Shown: positions 33,828-41,936 of the stretch, piece by piece | How positions within the stretch are numbered: position 1 is the first letter of the stretch | How the letters are laid out: each line of letters begins with the position of its first letter | Source of the DNA: Sinorhizobium americanum | Lineage (GTDB): Bacteria; Pseudomonadota; Alphaproteobacteria; Rhizobiales; Rhizobiaceae | Direction of reading: 5' to 3' | DNA length: 64,000 bases | NCBI RefSeq assembly: GCF_001651855.1 | Contig: NZ_LNQC01000081.1 | Span: 248,001-312,000, forward strand | Notes under the pieces: model-generated | Seen by the model: only the letters and a program-made list of their open reading frames with translations | Told to the model about the DNA's origin: nothing | Database searches by the model: none | Translations under genes and position numbers: made by a program

Positions 33828-35939
33828 ATGCTCAACCGGCATCATCGCCTGGCTCTTCTCGCATGCACGGCGACACTCGCGTTGTCCGTCGCCTCCGGCA
33901 GCTTCGCGCAAAGCGCGACAACATCCCAGCAGACAGGGGCCGAAGAAGCGGAAGCTTCCAAGAAAGGCGAGACCTATCTCTCGCCGATCGTCGCCAAGGG
34001 CGGACGCGAGGCCGATCCCTATGCGAAGCCCGGTCCATCGAGCGTCGTCAGCACGGACCAAATCGAGCTTCAGGCGGGCCAGGAGACCGACGACCTGCTG
34101 CGTAGCGTACCCGGCACGTCGACGGCCAACAACCCGCAGAATCCCGGCGTCGCCGTCAATATTCGCGGTTTCGAGGGCTCCGGCCGCGTCAACATGATGA
34201 TCGACGGCGTGCGCCAGAACTTCCGCTTCACCGGTCACGAGGCCCAGGGCTTCGCCTATGTCGATCCGGCCTTCCTTTCCGAGATCGACCTGACCCGAGG
34301 CGCCCTCACCGGCGGCGGCGGCGGGGCGCTCGCCGGCTCGGTCAATTTCCAGACCTATGACATCGAGGACCTGATCCAGGACGGCAAGAATTACGGTGGT
34401 CAGGCGGTCGCCACCTACGGCAGCAATGGCGCCGGCTGGTCGGAATCCTTGCTGGGCGCCTATCGCTTCAACGACGTCTTCTCGGTCCTCGGCGGCATCA
34501 GCAAGAGCGATCCGGGGAATTACGACAATGGTGACGGCATCGAAGTTCCATTCACCGAAGAGGACCTGCTTTCCGGCCTTCTGAAGGCCGAGATCACGCC
34601 GGACAAGGACCATGCCTTCAAGTTCAGCGCGATGTCCTATGACAATGACTTCTTCGCGAACTCCTATTTCCAGAACGTCAGAAACCAGACGGTCAGCGCG
34701 AACTACGCCTACACGCCCGACAATGAACTGATCGATTTCCGCGCCAACGCCTACTGGAACCGCCTGCGGATGAAGTACGATACCAACCTCCTGGGAGCCG
34801 GCGTCGCGGCGGGGCGGCGCATCACCGACACCGGCACCGGCTTCGATATTTCGAATACTTCGACATTCGATCTGGGCGAGGTGGCCGTCCGCTCCAACTA
34901 CGGCGTCGAATATTTCCAGGATGACTACGACGTCATCAACAGCACTGCATCACCCAGTGGCGGCGTCAACGGCAGCGGCAAGAACGCGACGACGGGCATT
35001 TTCAATTCGACGACCTTCACCTATGGCATCGTCGACCTGACCGCCGGGCTGCGCTACGACCACTTCAACATCGACGGCACCGGATCGGTCAGCGCCGGCA
35101 ATCCGCTTGGCATGCCCGCGGGCGCCTATAGCGTCGACGAATCGGACGGCCGTCTCAACCCGAGCGTCACGCTTGCGGTCAATGCCACCGATTGGCTGCA
35201 GCCCTACGCAACCTATGCCGAGACCTCGCGTGCTCCGACCGTCAACGAAATCTTCGTGGGCGGTTCGCATCCGGGCGGCTTCCAGATGTTCTTCCCCAAC
35301 CCGTTCCTCCAGCCGGAAATATCCAAGGGCTGGGAAATCGGCGCGAACATCAATCTGGATGACTTCATCGCTACGGGAGACAGCTTCCGCCTGAAGGCGA
35401 ACTATTTCCATAACCGGGTGGACAACTATATCACTGCGGCTTTGGCCAACGGCGGGATGCAAATATTCTTCGTCAACAATCCCGGGATATCTACGGTTCA
35501 GGGCTTTGAACTTCAGGCGGCCTATGATGCGGGCTATGTCTTCGGAGACCTCGCCTACACGCACACGGAGAGCGACCTCCCGTCACAGGTCAACGGCTTT
35601 GGCGTACAGAGCTTCCTTCCCGACGACATCGTAAGTGCGACCCTCGGGGCGCGTTTCCTCGAGGAACAGCGCCTCACGGTAGGCACGCGGATCTATGCCG
35701 TGTCCAATGCCTTCATCGGCGAGGAGAATGCGGGAGCAAGCGGCTCCGCCACCGTTCCCGGCTACGGACTGGTGGACCTCTTCGCGAACTACAAGTTCGA
35801 GAACGGTCTCGAACTCACCGGCAGCGTGACGAACGTGTTCGACAAGACTTACACGCCGGCGTCGAGCACGATCGCCGGCAGCACGGTGGACACCGGCCGG
35901 GGTCGGACGTTCCTAGTCACGGCCAAGGCGAAGTTCTAG
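33828..35939 (+). CDS. shmR: TonB-dependent haem receptor (ShmR type)
   Basis: This 703-residue outer-membrane receptor has a signal peptide ending near SGSFAQ (residue 28), a plug with VPGTSTANNPQNPGVAVNIR and GFEGSGRVNMMIDGVRQNF, and a 22-strand barrel closing with GRGRTFLVTAKAKF. The haem-receptor box FRAP...NPNL is present as SRAPTVNEIFVGG and NPFLQPE, with a His between (GGSHPGG) that could bind haem. In S. meliloti ShmR captures haem and is iron-repressed; an IRO box lies upstream. The periplasmic and inner-membrane haem uptake genes (hmuTUV) are not in this window. A strong terminator follows. Confidence 0.9.
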   Translation: MLNRHHRLALLACTATLALSVASGSFAQSATTSQQTGAEEAEASKKGETYLSPIVAKGGREADPYAKPGPSSVVSTDQIELQAGQETDDLLRSVPGTSTANNPQNPGVAVNIRGFEGSGRVNMMIDGVRQNFRFTGHEAQGFAYVDPAFLSEIDLTRGALTGGGGGALAGSVNFQTYDIEDLIQDGKNYGGQAVATYGSNGAGWSESLLGAYRFNDVFSVLGGISKSDPGNYDNGDGIEVPFTEEDLLSGLLKAEITPDKDHAFKFSAMSYDNDFFANSYFQNVRNQTVSANYAYTPDNELIDFRANAYWNRLRMKYDTNLLGAGVAAGRRITDTGTGFDISNTSTFDLGEVAVRSNYGVEYFQDDYDVINSTASPSGGVNGSGKNATTGIFNSTTFTYGIVDLTAGLRYDHFNIDGTGSVSAGNPLGMPAGAYSVDESDGRLNPSVTLAVNATDWLQPYATYAETSRAPTVNEIFVGGSHPGGFQMFFPNPFLQPEISKGWEIGANINLDDFIATGDSFRLKANYFHNRVDNYITAALANGGMQIFFVNNPGISTVQGFELQAAYDAGYVFGDLAYTHTESDLPSQVNGFGVQSFLPDDIVSATLGARFLEEQRLTVGTRIYAVSNAFIGEENAGASGSATVPGYGLVDLFANYKFENGLELTGSVTNVFDKTYTPASSTIAGSTVDTGRGRTFLVTAKAKF

Positions 35940-35966
35940 GCTCCGTTGCCTCGACGACTGCATGGA

Positions 35967-35998
35967 GAGGCGGCTCGAAAGGGCCGCCTCTTTTCTTT
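35967..35998 (+). terminator. Intrinsic terminator of shmR
   Basis: GAGGCGGC and GCCGCCTC form an 8-bp stem with an 8-base loop, followed by TTTTCTTT. It lies 28 bp after the shmR stop. Confidence 0.85.
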
Positions 35999-36029
35999 CG
36001 GGGCGCGAACATCCGGTGCCGTTTCCCGC

Positions 36030-36057
36030 TTGCGTGAGGCCGCAAGCCACGCTAACA
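36030..36057 (+). promoter_or_regulatory. Candidate trp promoter
   Basis: TTGCGT (36030-36035), a 16-bp spacer and CTAACA (36052-36057) end 8 bp before the trpL ATG. In S. meliloti the trp transcript begins at or very near the AUG of the leader peptide, which this spacing would give. Confidence 0.4.
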
Positions 36058-36065
36058 CTTCGCGC

Positions 36066-36110
36066 ATGGCAAACACGCAGAACATTTCGATCTGGTGGTG
36101 GGCTCGCTGA
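36066..36110 (+). CDS. trpL: trp operon leader peptide TrpL
   Basis: This 14-codon reading frame, [14 protein letters not shown], has three consecutive Trp codons and lies upstream of trpE(G). It matches the leader peptide known from S. meliloti. When tryptophanyl-tRNA is scarce the ribosome stalls at the Trp codons and the downstream terminator does not form. The short RNA released on attenuation (rnTrpL) and the peptide itself have been reported to act in trans in S. meliloti. It is likely leaderless, with transcription starting at the ATG. Confidence 0.93.
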
Positions 36111-36145
36111 GGCGGCCTTGACCAGTCATGCGTGATTGAGACATG

Positions 36146-36177
36146 AAGCCGCCCGGAGATTTCGAGGCGGCTTTTTT
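36146..36177 (+). terminator. trp attenuator terminator hairpin
   Basis: AAGCCGCC and GGCGGCTT form an 8-bp stem over a 12-base loop, followed by TTTT. It lies 36 bp after the trpL stop and 48 bp before trpE(G). The segment GAGGCGGCC just before and over the end of trpL can pair with its left arm, giving the alternative antiterminator. Confidence 0.88.
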
Positions 36178-36224
36178 CGTATTCGAGCCGCGTGGAATGA
36201 CCGGGCTTTTACGGAGCGAGGCGA

Positions 36225-38414
36225 ATGGCAACGGTAATTCTGGAAGACGGCGCGGAGAGTTACACCACGAATAGCGGCATCGTCGTGACGCGCCGGCGGC
36301 GCGACGCGTCCTATGCGGATGCGATCGCCTCCTATGTGGACAGGCTCGACGAGCGCCGCGGTGCGGTGTTCTCGTCGAATTACGAATATCCGGGGCGCTA
36401 TACCCGCTGGGACACTGCCGTCGTCGACCCGCCGCTCGCCATCTCCTCCTTCGGCCGCTCGCTCTGGATCGAAGCCTATAACGGGCGCGGCGAGGTGCTG
36501 CTGTCGCTGATCGCCGAGCACCTGAAAATGGTTGTCGACATCACGCTCGGGACGCTGACGGCCCGCCGCCTCGATCTCACCATCAATGAGCCCGATCGCG
36601 TCTTTACCGAGGAAGAGCGCTCGAAGATGCCGACGGTCTTCACGGTGCTTCGCGCCGTGACGAACCTCTTCCATTCGGAGGAGGATGCGAGCCTCGGCCT
36701 TTACGGCGCCTTCGGCTACGACCTTGCCTTCCAGTTCGACGCGATCGACCTGAAGCTCGCCCGGCCGAACGACCAGCGCGACATGGTCCTCTTCCTTCCG
36801 GATGAGATCCTCGTCGTCGACCACTATGCCGCTAGGGCCTGGATCGACCGCTACGATTTTGCCAAGGATGAATTTTCCACCGAGGGCAAGGCGGCGGATA
36901 TCGCGCCCGAGCCGTTCCGCACCGTCGACAGCATCCCACCGCACGGCGACCATCGACCCGGCGAATATGCCGAACTCGTCGTCAAGGCGAAGGAGAGCTT
37001 CCGCCGCGGCGACCTCTTCGAGGTGGTGCCGGGGCAGAAATTCTATGAGCGCTGCGAAAGCCGCCCCTCCGAAATCTCCAACCGGCTGAAGGCGATCAAC
37101 CCGTCGCCCTATTCCTTCTTCATCAATCTCGGCAACCAGGAATATCTCGTCGGCGCCTCGCCGGAGATGTTCGTGCGCGTTTCCGGGCGCCGCATCGAGA
37201 CCTGCCCGATCTCCGGCACGATCAAGCGCGGTGACGACCCGATCGCCGACAGCGAGCAGATCCTCAAGCTCCTGAACTCGAAGAAGGACGAGTCCGAGCT
37301 GACCATGTGCTCGGACGTCGACCGCAACGACAAGAGCCGCGTCTGCGTGCCGGGCTCGGTGAAGGTGATCGGCCGCCGCCAGATCGAGATGTATTCGCGG
37401 CTGATCCACACGGTCGACCATATCGAGGGTCGGCTGCGCGACGACATGGACGCCTTCGACGGGTTCCTCAGCCACGCCTGGGCGGTTACCGTCACCGGTG
37501 CGCCGAAGCTCTGGGCGATGCGCTTCATCGAGAGCCATGAGAAGAGCCCGCGCGCCTGGTACGGCGGCGCGATCGGCATGGTCGGCTTCAACGGCGATAT
37601 GAACACCGGGCTGACGCTGCGCACCATCCGCATCAAGGACGGCATCGCCGAGGTGAGGGCGGGCGCGACGCTGCTCTATGATTCCAATCCGGAAGAAGAA
37701 GAAGCCGAAACCGAACTGAAGGCCTCCGCCATGATTGCAGCCATCCGCGACGCGAAATCCGCCAACAGCGCCAAGGCGGCGCGCGACGTCGCGCCCGTCG
37801 GCGCCGGCGTGAATATCCTGCTGGTCGACCACGAGGACAGCTTCGTCCACACGCTGGCGAATTATTTCCGCCAGACGGGTGCGACGGTGACCACCGTGCG
37901 CACGCCGGTTGCCGAGGAAATCTTCGACCGGGTCAAGCCGGACCTCGTCGTGCTTTCTCCCGGCCCCGGGAGCCCGAAGGATTTCGACTGCAAGGCGACG
38001 ATCAAGAAGGCGCGGGCGCGTGAACTTCCGATCTTCGGCGTCTGCCTCGGCCTGCAGGCGCTTGCCGAGGCCTATGGCGGCGATCTCAGGCAACTGGCGA
38101 TCCCGATGCACGGCAAGCCGTCGCGCATCCGCGTGCTGGAGCCGGGCATCGTCTTCTCCGGCCTCGGCAAGGAAGTGACGGTCGGGCGCTACCATTCGAT
38201 CTTCGCCGATCCATCGAGCCTGCCGCGCGACTTCCTGATCACCGCCGAAAGCGAGGATGGCACGATCATGGGCATCGAGCATGTCAAGGAGCCGGTGGCG
38301 GCCGTGCAGTTCCATCCGGAATCGATCATGACGCTCGGCGGTGACGCCGGCATGCGGATGATCGAGAACGTCGTAGCGCACCTGGCGAAGAGGGCGAAGA
38401 TCAAGGCGGCCTGA
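36225..38414 (+). CDS. trpE: Fused anthranilate synthase TrpE(G)
   Basis: This 729-residue bifunctional enzyme converts chorismate and glutamine to anthranilate, the first step of tryptophan synthesis. The TrpE part covers about residues 1-515, with GYDLAFQFD, FEVVPGQKFYERCE, PISGTIKRG, DVDRNDKSRVC and the GGAIGMVGFNGDMNTG region. The glutamine amidotransferase part starts near residue 529 (NILLVDHEDSFVHTLANYFR), with nucleophile Cys near 606 (GVCLGLQAL) and the His/Glu of QFHPESIM. The fusion is typical of Rhizobiales. Expression is controlled by the trpL attenuator upstream. A terminator follows, so it is a single-gene unit. Confidence 0.97.
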   Translation: MATVILEDGAESYTTNSGIVVTRRRRDASYADAIASYVDRLDERRGAVFSSNYEYPGRYTRWDTAVVDPPLAISSFGRSLWIEAYNGRGEVLLSLIAEHLKMVVDITLGTLTARRLDLTINEPDRVFTEEERSKMPTVFTVLRAVTNLFHSEEDASLGLYGAFGYDLAFQFDAIDLKLARPNDQRDMVLFLPDEILVVDHYAARAWIDRYDFAKDEFSTEGKAADIAPEPFRTVDSIPPHGDHRPGEYAELVVKAKESFRRGDLFEVVPGQKFYERCESRPSEISNRLKAINPSPYSFFINLGNQEYLVGASPEMFVRVSGRRIETCPISGTIKRGDDPIADSEQILKLLNSKKDESELTMCSDVDRNDKSRVCVPGSVKVIGRRQIEMYSRLIHTVDHIEGRLRDDMDAFDGFLSHAWAVTVTGAPKLWAMRFIESHEKSPRAWYGGAIGMVGFNGDMNTGLTLRTIRIKDGIAEVRAGATLLYDSNPEEEEAETELKASAMIAAIRDAKSANSAKAARDVAPVGAGVNILLVDHEDSFVHTLANYFRQTGATVTTVRTPVAEEIFDRVKPDLVVLSPGPGSPKDFDCKATIKKARARELPIFGVCLGLQALAEAYGGDLRQLAIPMHGKPSRIRVLEPGIVFSGLGKEVTVGRYHSIFADPSSLPRDFLITAESEDGTIMGIEHVKEPVAAVQFHPESIMTLGGDAGMRMIENVVAHLAKRAKIKAA

Positions 38415-38507
38415 TGCCGTCACAGACGGGCGGCTAAAGCGGAAGCGCGAGGTTGCGATCGCGCCTTTGACAAGCCGTTCAATATCGCCCATATGGTGCA
38501 TGAAAAT

Positions 38508-38539
38508 CCGCCTGCGCGAAAACCCGCGCGGGCGGTTTT
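38508..38539 (+). terminator. Intrinsic terminator of trpE(G)
   Basis: CCGCCTGCGCG pairs with CGCGCGGGCGG (one G-T pair) over a 6-base loop, followed by TTTT. It lies about 94 bp after the trpE(G) stop. Confidence 0.75.
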
Positions 38540-38558
38540 GCGTTTCAATGGGCATGCA

Positions 38559-38575
38559 TTTGCAACTCGTTTGCA
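38559..38575 (+). promoter_or_regulatory. TTTGCA direct repeats before the Mn exporter gene
   Basis: TTTGCA occurs at 38559-38564 and 38570-38575, spaced 11 bp (one helical turn), inside GCATTTGCAACTCGTTTGCA. They lie 19-35 bp before the start codon of the CDF transporter gene. The TGCA-rich character recalls the Mur/Fur-type boxes of rhizobia but does not match them fully. It is a possible operator only. Confidence 0.3.
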
Positions 38576-38593
38576 TCTGCACGAGGAATGAAG

Positions 38594-39505
38594 ATGACCG
38601 CGTCCGACAATCGAACGGTTCTAAGGCTCGCCTTTTGGGGCATCCCGCTCTCTCTCGGGGTCATGGGGCTGAAGCTGCTTGCCTGGTGGGTGACCGGGTC
38701 GGTCGCATTGTTGTCCGATGGCCTGGAATCTGTGGTCAATGTGGTCGCTGCGGTGATCGCCTATGCGATGATCGGCTACGCCGCGAAACCGGCGGATGCC
38801 GGCCACCCCTTCGGGCATCACAAGGCGGAGTATTTCTCGGCGGTCATCGAGGGTGTCTTGATCGTCGTGGCGGCCCTGTCGATCCTTTGGGAGGCGGTGC
38901 CCGAAATGATGGCGCCCTCTTTGCTGCAGGCGCCGGTGCTCGGGCTCGCGATCAACTTCGCTGCCGGTGTCGTCAACGCCATCTGGGCCTATATTCTGAT
39001 CCGCGCCGGCAGGGCGCATCGCTCGCCGGCGCTGAGCGCCGACGGACATCACATCTTCTCCGACGTGGTCACTTCGGCGGGGGTGCTCGCCGGCCTTGTT
39101 CTTGCCGTGGCCACCGGCTATGCAATTCTGGATCCGTTGCTTGCCGTGGTCGTCGCCGCCAACATCCTGTTCCAGGGCTGGAAGGTCATTTCGCGCTCGA
39201 TCGACGGGCTGATGGACAAGGCCGTGCCGGTGGAGGAAGAAGAGGCGATCACGAAGGCGATCGCCGCCAATGCCGGCGGGTCGCTCGGCGTTCATGACCT
39301 GAAGACGCGGCAGGCTGGTCCGGTAACCTTCGTGGATTTCCACATGGTGGTGCCGGAGGCGATGCCGGTCGGCGACGCCCATGATATTTGCGACCGGATC
39401 GAGGATGCGATCCGCGCCGTTCATCCGGGCGCGAGGATCGCCATACATGTGGAGCCGGAAGGCGAAAAGGCGCACGGCGTGCGCGTCAAGACCAGAGCGG
39501 GATGA
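38594..39505 (+). CDS. CDF cation exporter, probable Mn(II) efflux (YiiP/EmfA type)
   Basis: This 303-residue cation diffusion facilitator has about six membrane helices and a cytosolic C-terminal domain. The transport site of helix 2 is LLSDGLESVVNV, with Asp but Ser where YiiP has its second Asp, and helix 5 has HHIFSDVVTS (HxxxD). GHPFGHHKAEYF is the loop between helices 2 and 3, and the C-terminal domain carries VDFHMVVPEAM and DAHDICDRIE. The orthologous position in S. meliloti, beside trpE, holds SmYiiP, reported as a Mn exporter. ATG 38594 is chosen because GAGGA lies 7 bases before it. Confidence 0.85.
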   Translation: MTASDNRTVLRLAFWGIPLSLGVMGLKLLAWWVTGSVALLSDGLESVVNVVAAVIAYAMIGYAAKPADAGHPFGHHKAEYFSAVIEGVLIVVAALSILWEAVPEMMAPSLLQAPVLGLAINFAAGVVNAIWAYILIRAGRAHRSPALSADGHHIFSDVVTSAGVLAGLVLAVATGYAILDPLLAVVVAANILFQGWKVISRSIDGLMDKAVPVEEEEAITKAIAANAGGSLGVHDLKTRQAGPVTFVDFHMVVPEAMPVGDAHDICDRIEDAIRAVHPGARIAIHVEPEGEKAHGVRVKTRAG

Positions 39506-39562
39506 CAAAAAAAGGGTGTGCGGTGGTTTGTCCGCACCGCTGCGAGCTTAAGGAACCAGAGA

Positions 39563-40027
39563 ATGCCGAAGACCGACGTATCAGGACTTTCACAACTGGG
39601 GGCGAAGGTCGATCTGCCGCAGAGCCCCGAAGAGGCGGTGCTCGAACGGGTGCCGAGCGGCCATGAGGGCACGGATTTCGTCGTCCGCTTCACGGCGCCA
39701 GAATTCACTTCGCTCTGCCCGATGACCGGACAGCCGGATTTTGCTCATATCGTCATCGACTACGTGCCGAACGGCTGGCTGGTCGAATCGAAGTCGCTGA
39801 AGCTGTTCCTGCATTCCTTCCGCAACCATGGCGCCTTCCACGAGGACTGCACCATCGACATCGCTAAGCGGCTGGTATCGCTTCTCTCTCCGAAGTGGCT
39901 GAGGATCGGCGCCTACTGGTATCCTCGCGGCGGCATCCCGATCGACGTGTTCTGGCAGACCGGCAATCCGCCGGAGCGGGTCTGGCTGCCGGACCAGGGC
40001 GTGCCGACCTATCGCGGCCGCGGCTGA
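39563..40027 (+). CDS. queF: NADPH-dependent preQ0 reductase QueF
   Basis: This 154-residue T-fold enzyme reduces 7-cyano-7-deazaguanine to preQ1 in queuosine synthesis. The catalytic Cys is in FTSLCPMTGQPDFAHIVIDY, and the QueF motif ESKSLKLFLHSFRNHGAFHED binds substrate. The short one-domain form is the YkvM type. ATG 39563 gives MPKTDVSGLSQLG; AAGGAACC lies upstream. A hairpin (GTGCGG/CCGCAC near 39518-39538) precedes it, but I see no preQ1 riboswitch. It lies 57 bp after the CDF gene in the same direction and may be read from the same transcript. Confidence 0.95.
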   Translation: MPKTDVSGLSQLGAKVDLPQSPEEAVLERVPSGHEGTDFVVRFTAPEFTSLCPMTGQPDFAHIVIDYVPNGWLVESKSLKLFLHSFRNHGAFHEDCTIDIAKRLVSLLSPKWLRIGAYWYPRGGIPIDVFWQTGNPPERVWLPDQGVPTYRGRG

Positions 40028-40030
40028 AGC

Positions 40031-40045
40031 GGCGGGAATCCCGCC
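40031..40045. repeat. Small palindrome between convergent queF and hupE
   Basis: GGCGGGA and TCCCGCC form a tight hairpin just after the queF stop. No T-run is present, so termination here is uncertain on either strand. Confidence 0.4.
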
Positions 40046-40062
40046 GCCCTGCAACGACACCG

Positions 40063-40641
40063 TCAGCCGAAGATCAGCGCCGCACCCGCCAGCGCGGTGA
40101 CGCCGCCGAGAAGGCGGGCAAGCGTGCCGTTGCTTGAAAACCTCGCAAGCGCGATACCGAGGCCAAGGCCCGCGGCGTGCAGCAATGCGGTCGCAGCGAT
40201 GAAGCCGATGGCGAAGGACCAGGCGCCGGCCGACCCCAGTTCGCCGCCGTGGGCATGGCCGTGGAAGAGCGCGAAGATGCCGACGATCGCAGCGGCAGGC
40301 GCCACGTCGAGGCGCACGGAGATAGCGACGATCAGGCCGAGGGCGACGACCGAGGCGAGGATCGCCGGCTCGACGAAGGGCAGGGGAACGGCGGCGAGCG
40401 CCAGTCCGAAGCCGACAGTCATCATCCCGACGAAGGCAGCAGGAACAGTCCAGAGCGCGCGGCCGCCGATCTGCGCGGCCCAGAGGCCGACGGCGACCAT
40501 TGCCAGAATATGATCCGCACCGAAGAACGGATGGGAAAGACCGGCCGCCAGCGAACCGTGCTCGACCGGATCGAGGTGCGCGAAGGCGGGCGCCGCGGAA
40601 GCCCCGAGTGCGGCGGCGGCAATGAGCATGCGTGTCTTCAT
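40063..40641 (-). CDS. HupE/UreJ-family metal permease
   Basis: This 192-residue protein starts with a cleavable-looking signal (LIAAAALGASAAPAFA) and then about six membrane helices. It has the HupE metal motif HPFFGADHIL (HX5DH) right after the signal, and FALFHGHAHG later, both implicated in nickel or cobalt passage. UreJ/HupE proteins supply nickel for urease and hydrogenase, but neither gene set lies nearby, so nickel or cobalt uptake for another enzyme is possible. No B12 or NiCo riboswitch is apparent in its 5' region (40642-40865). Confidence 0.85.
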   Translation of the reverse strand: MKTRMLIAAAALGASAAPAFAHLDPVEHGSLAAGLSHPFFGADHILAMVAVGLWAAQIGGRALWTVPAAFVGMMTVGFGLALAAVPLPFVEPAILASVVALGLIVAISVRLDVAPAAAIVGIFALFHGHAHGGELGSAGAWSFAIGFIAATALLHAAGLGLGIALARFSSNGTLARLLGGVTALAGAALIFG

Positions 40642-40865
40642 TATGGTCCCCACTTGTCGGCGGGCTCGGGAGGCAGCCCGTCCGCTCTGATTACGGGCTG
40701 ATCTTATTGGGCTTTTCTGCGCTGTCCATACGGCATTTGACGGTGCATCGATTTACCATCGCGACAGCACGCGCGGTTCGAACCTTATTCGCTGGCCGGT
40801 TTGCATTGTCATCGGCGTCGAGTCGCATTATCTGACCTTGAGGCATTTTACGAGGAGTCCGAAGA

Positions 40866-41456
40866 ATGCGGATGAACGACGACGACCAGGAAGAAAAGAA
40901 GACCGAGCTGCCGCTGGGCAAGGAAACCGAGGCGAACCTTTTCAAGTCGCGTTCGATTTTCATCTACGGAACGATCAACCAGGAACTGGCGCAGAAGGTC
41001 TGCTCGCAGCTGGTGGCGCTTGCCTCGGCCAGCGACGAAGACATTCGCATCTTCGTCAACTCGCCGGGCGGACACGTCGAATCCGGCGACAGCATTCACG
41101 ATATGATCAAGTTCGTGAAGCCGAATGTGTGGACGATCGGCACCGGCTGGGTCGCCTCCGCCGGCGCGCTCATCTTCGTCGCTCCGCCGAAGGAACGGCG
41201 CCTTTGCCTGCCGAATACCCGCTTCCTGCTGCATCAACCGTCCGGCGGCACGCGCGGCATGGCTTCGGACATCGAGATCCAGGCGCGTGAAATCATCAAG
41301 ATGAACGAACGGCTGAACAAGATCTTCTCCGAAGCCACCGGCCAGCCGGTCGAGAAGATCGCCAAGGATACAGACCGCGATTACTGGCTCGGTGCCGACG
41401 AGGCGAAGTCCTACGGACTCGTCTCGCGGATCATCACGTCGGTCGCTGAGATTTGA
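40866..41456 (+). CDS. clpP: ClpP-family protease subunit (stand-alone paralogue)
   Basis: This 196-residue subunit keeps the catalytic triad: Ser98 in GWVASAGALIF, His123 in FLLHQPSGG and Asp172 in DTDRDYW. The nucleophile elbow reads ASAG instead of the canonical ASMG, and there is no long propeptide. The first 25 residues (NDDDQEEKKTELPLGKETE) are unusually acidic and hydrophilic. It is not next to clpX, lon or tig, so it is one of the extra ClpPs of Rhizobiales (ClpP3-like in S. meliloti, in the same gene order). It likely works with ClpX or ClpA. The 224 bp before it, shared with hupE, must hold its promoter. Confidence 0.9.
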   Translation: MRMNDDDQEEKKTELPLGKETEANLFKSRSIFIYGTINQELAQKVCSQLVALASASDEDIRIFVNSPGGHVESGDSIHDMIKFVKPNVWTIGTGWVASAGALIFVAPPKERRLCLPNTRFLLHQPSGGTRGMASDIEIQAREIIKMNERLNKIFSEATGQPVEKIAKDTDRDYWLGADEAKSYGLVSRIITSVAEI

Positions 41457-41483
41457 TTTCGCAGAGTTGGGGGCGGTACGCGC

Positions 41484-41573
41484 CCCCTCATCCGCCTGCC
41501 GGCCCTACTCCCACCGGCGGGGAGGAGGGACTTGTGGCGGCACCTCCGTTCCACCGCAAGCGATGAGTGGGGC
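41484..41573. repeat. Degenerate RIME-like element
   Basis: CCCCTCATCCGCCTGCCGG, CTACTCCCACCGGCGGGGAG and GACTTGTGGCGGCACCTCCG match the first two thirds of the element at 10353 with several changes. The distal arm is reduced to GATGAGTGGGGC. It lies between clpP and the leu leader. Confidence 0.55.
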
Positions 41574-41630
41574 AAAGCAGGCGCGGGCAATCGAAGCCTC
41601 AGCTAACACGTGCTACACCCATCAGCTCCC

Positions 41631-41659
41631 TTGCTCCGCTTCGCCAAGCCGTGTATAGG
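41631..41659 (+). promoter_or_regulatory. Candidate leu promoter
   Basis: TTGCTC (41631-41636), exactly 17 bp, then TATAGG (41654-41659). The -10 ends 7 bp before the ATG of the leader ORF, so transcription would begin at or just before that ATG. Confidence 0.5.
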
Positions 41660-41666
41660 CACTCTT

Positions 41667-41792
41667 ATGACCAAGGCTTACGCGCACAAGATCTCAGCAA
41701 TCTTCTTTGGACACGATCACGATCGTGCCCCCTCGCGCGCCTTTGCCTCGCTGCTTCTTCTCGGCCTTACTCGCGGTTGCCGGGTCCGGTGA
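41667..41792 (+). CDS. Putative leucine-rich leader peptide of leuA
   Basis: This 41-codon reading frame starts at ATG 41667. It has SRAFASLLLLGLTRGCRV near its end, with four Leu in a row (CTG CTT CTT CTC) then Gly-Leu. It lies 144 bp before leuA. Overlapping and after the Leu run, GCCGGG...CCCGGC and CCGGC...GCCGG can form mutually exclusive hairpins. This layout fits control of leuA by ribosome stalling at Leu codons, as described for leu operons of other proteobacteria. No T-run terminator is visible, so control might be by Rho or by hiding the leuA start. It is not annotated by homology here. Confidence 0.55.
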   Translation: MTKAYAHKISAIFFGHDHDRAPSRAFASLLLLGLTRGCRVR

Positions 41793-41936
41793 GGGGCGCC
41801 CGGCGGCCGAAAGCCTTGCCGGCAGATGCTCCTCGAACCCCCCTAGAACTGAAACAATGGCGTCAGCCTCGCAATAGGGTCCGTGATCGGCTATTGCATC
41901 CGGCAAGCCACGCCCAGTGACGAAGAGAAGCTGCAC

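Noticed and set aside
39506..39562. A preQ1 riboswitch before queF
   Set aside because: Only a simple hairpin is present; the A-rich tail and pseudoknot elements of known preQ1 classes are not seen.
40642..40865. A B12 or nickel/cobalt riboswitch upstream of hupE
   Set aside because: No B12 box or NiCo-type paired helices could be found in this gap.
41883..41936. GTG at 41883 as the leuA start
   Set aside because: It would add 18 residues not typical of LeuA, whereas ATG 41937 gives the expected N-terminus.
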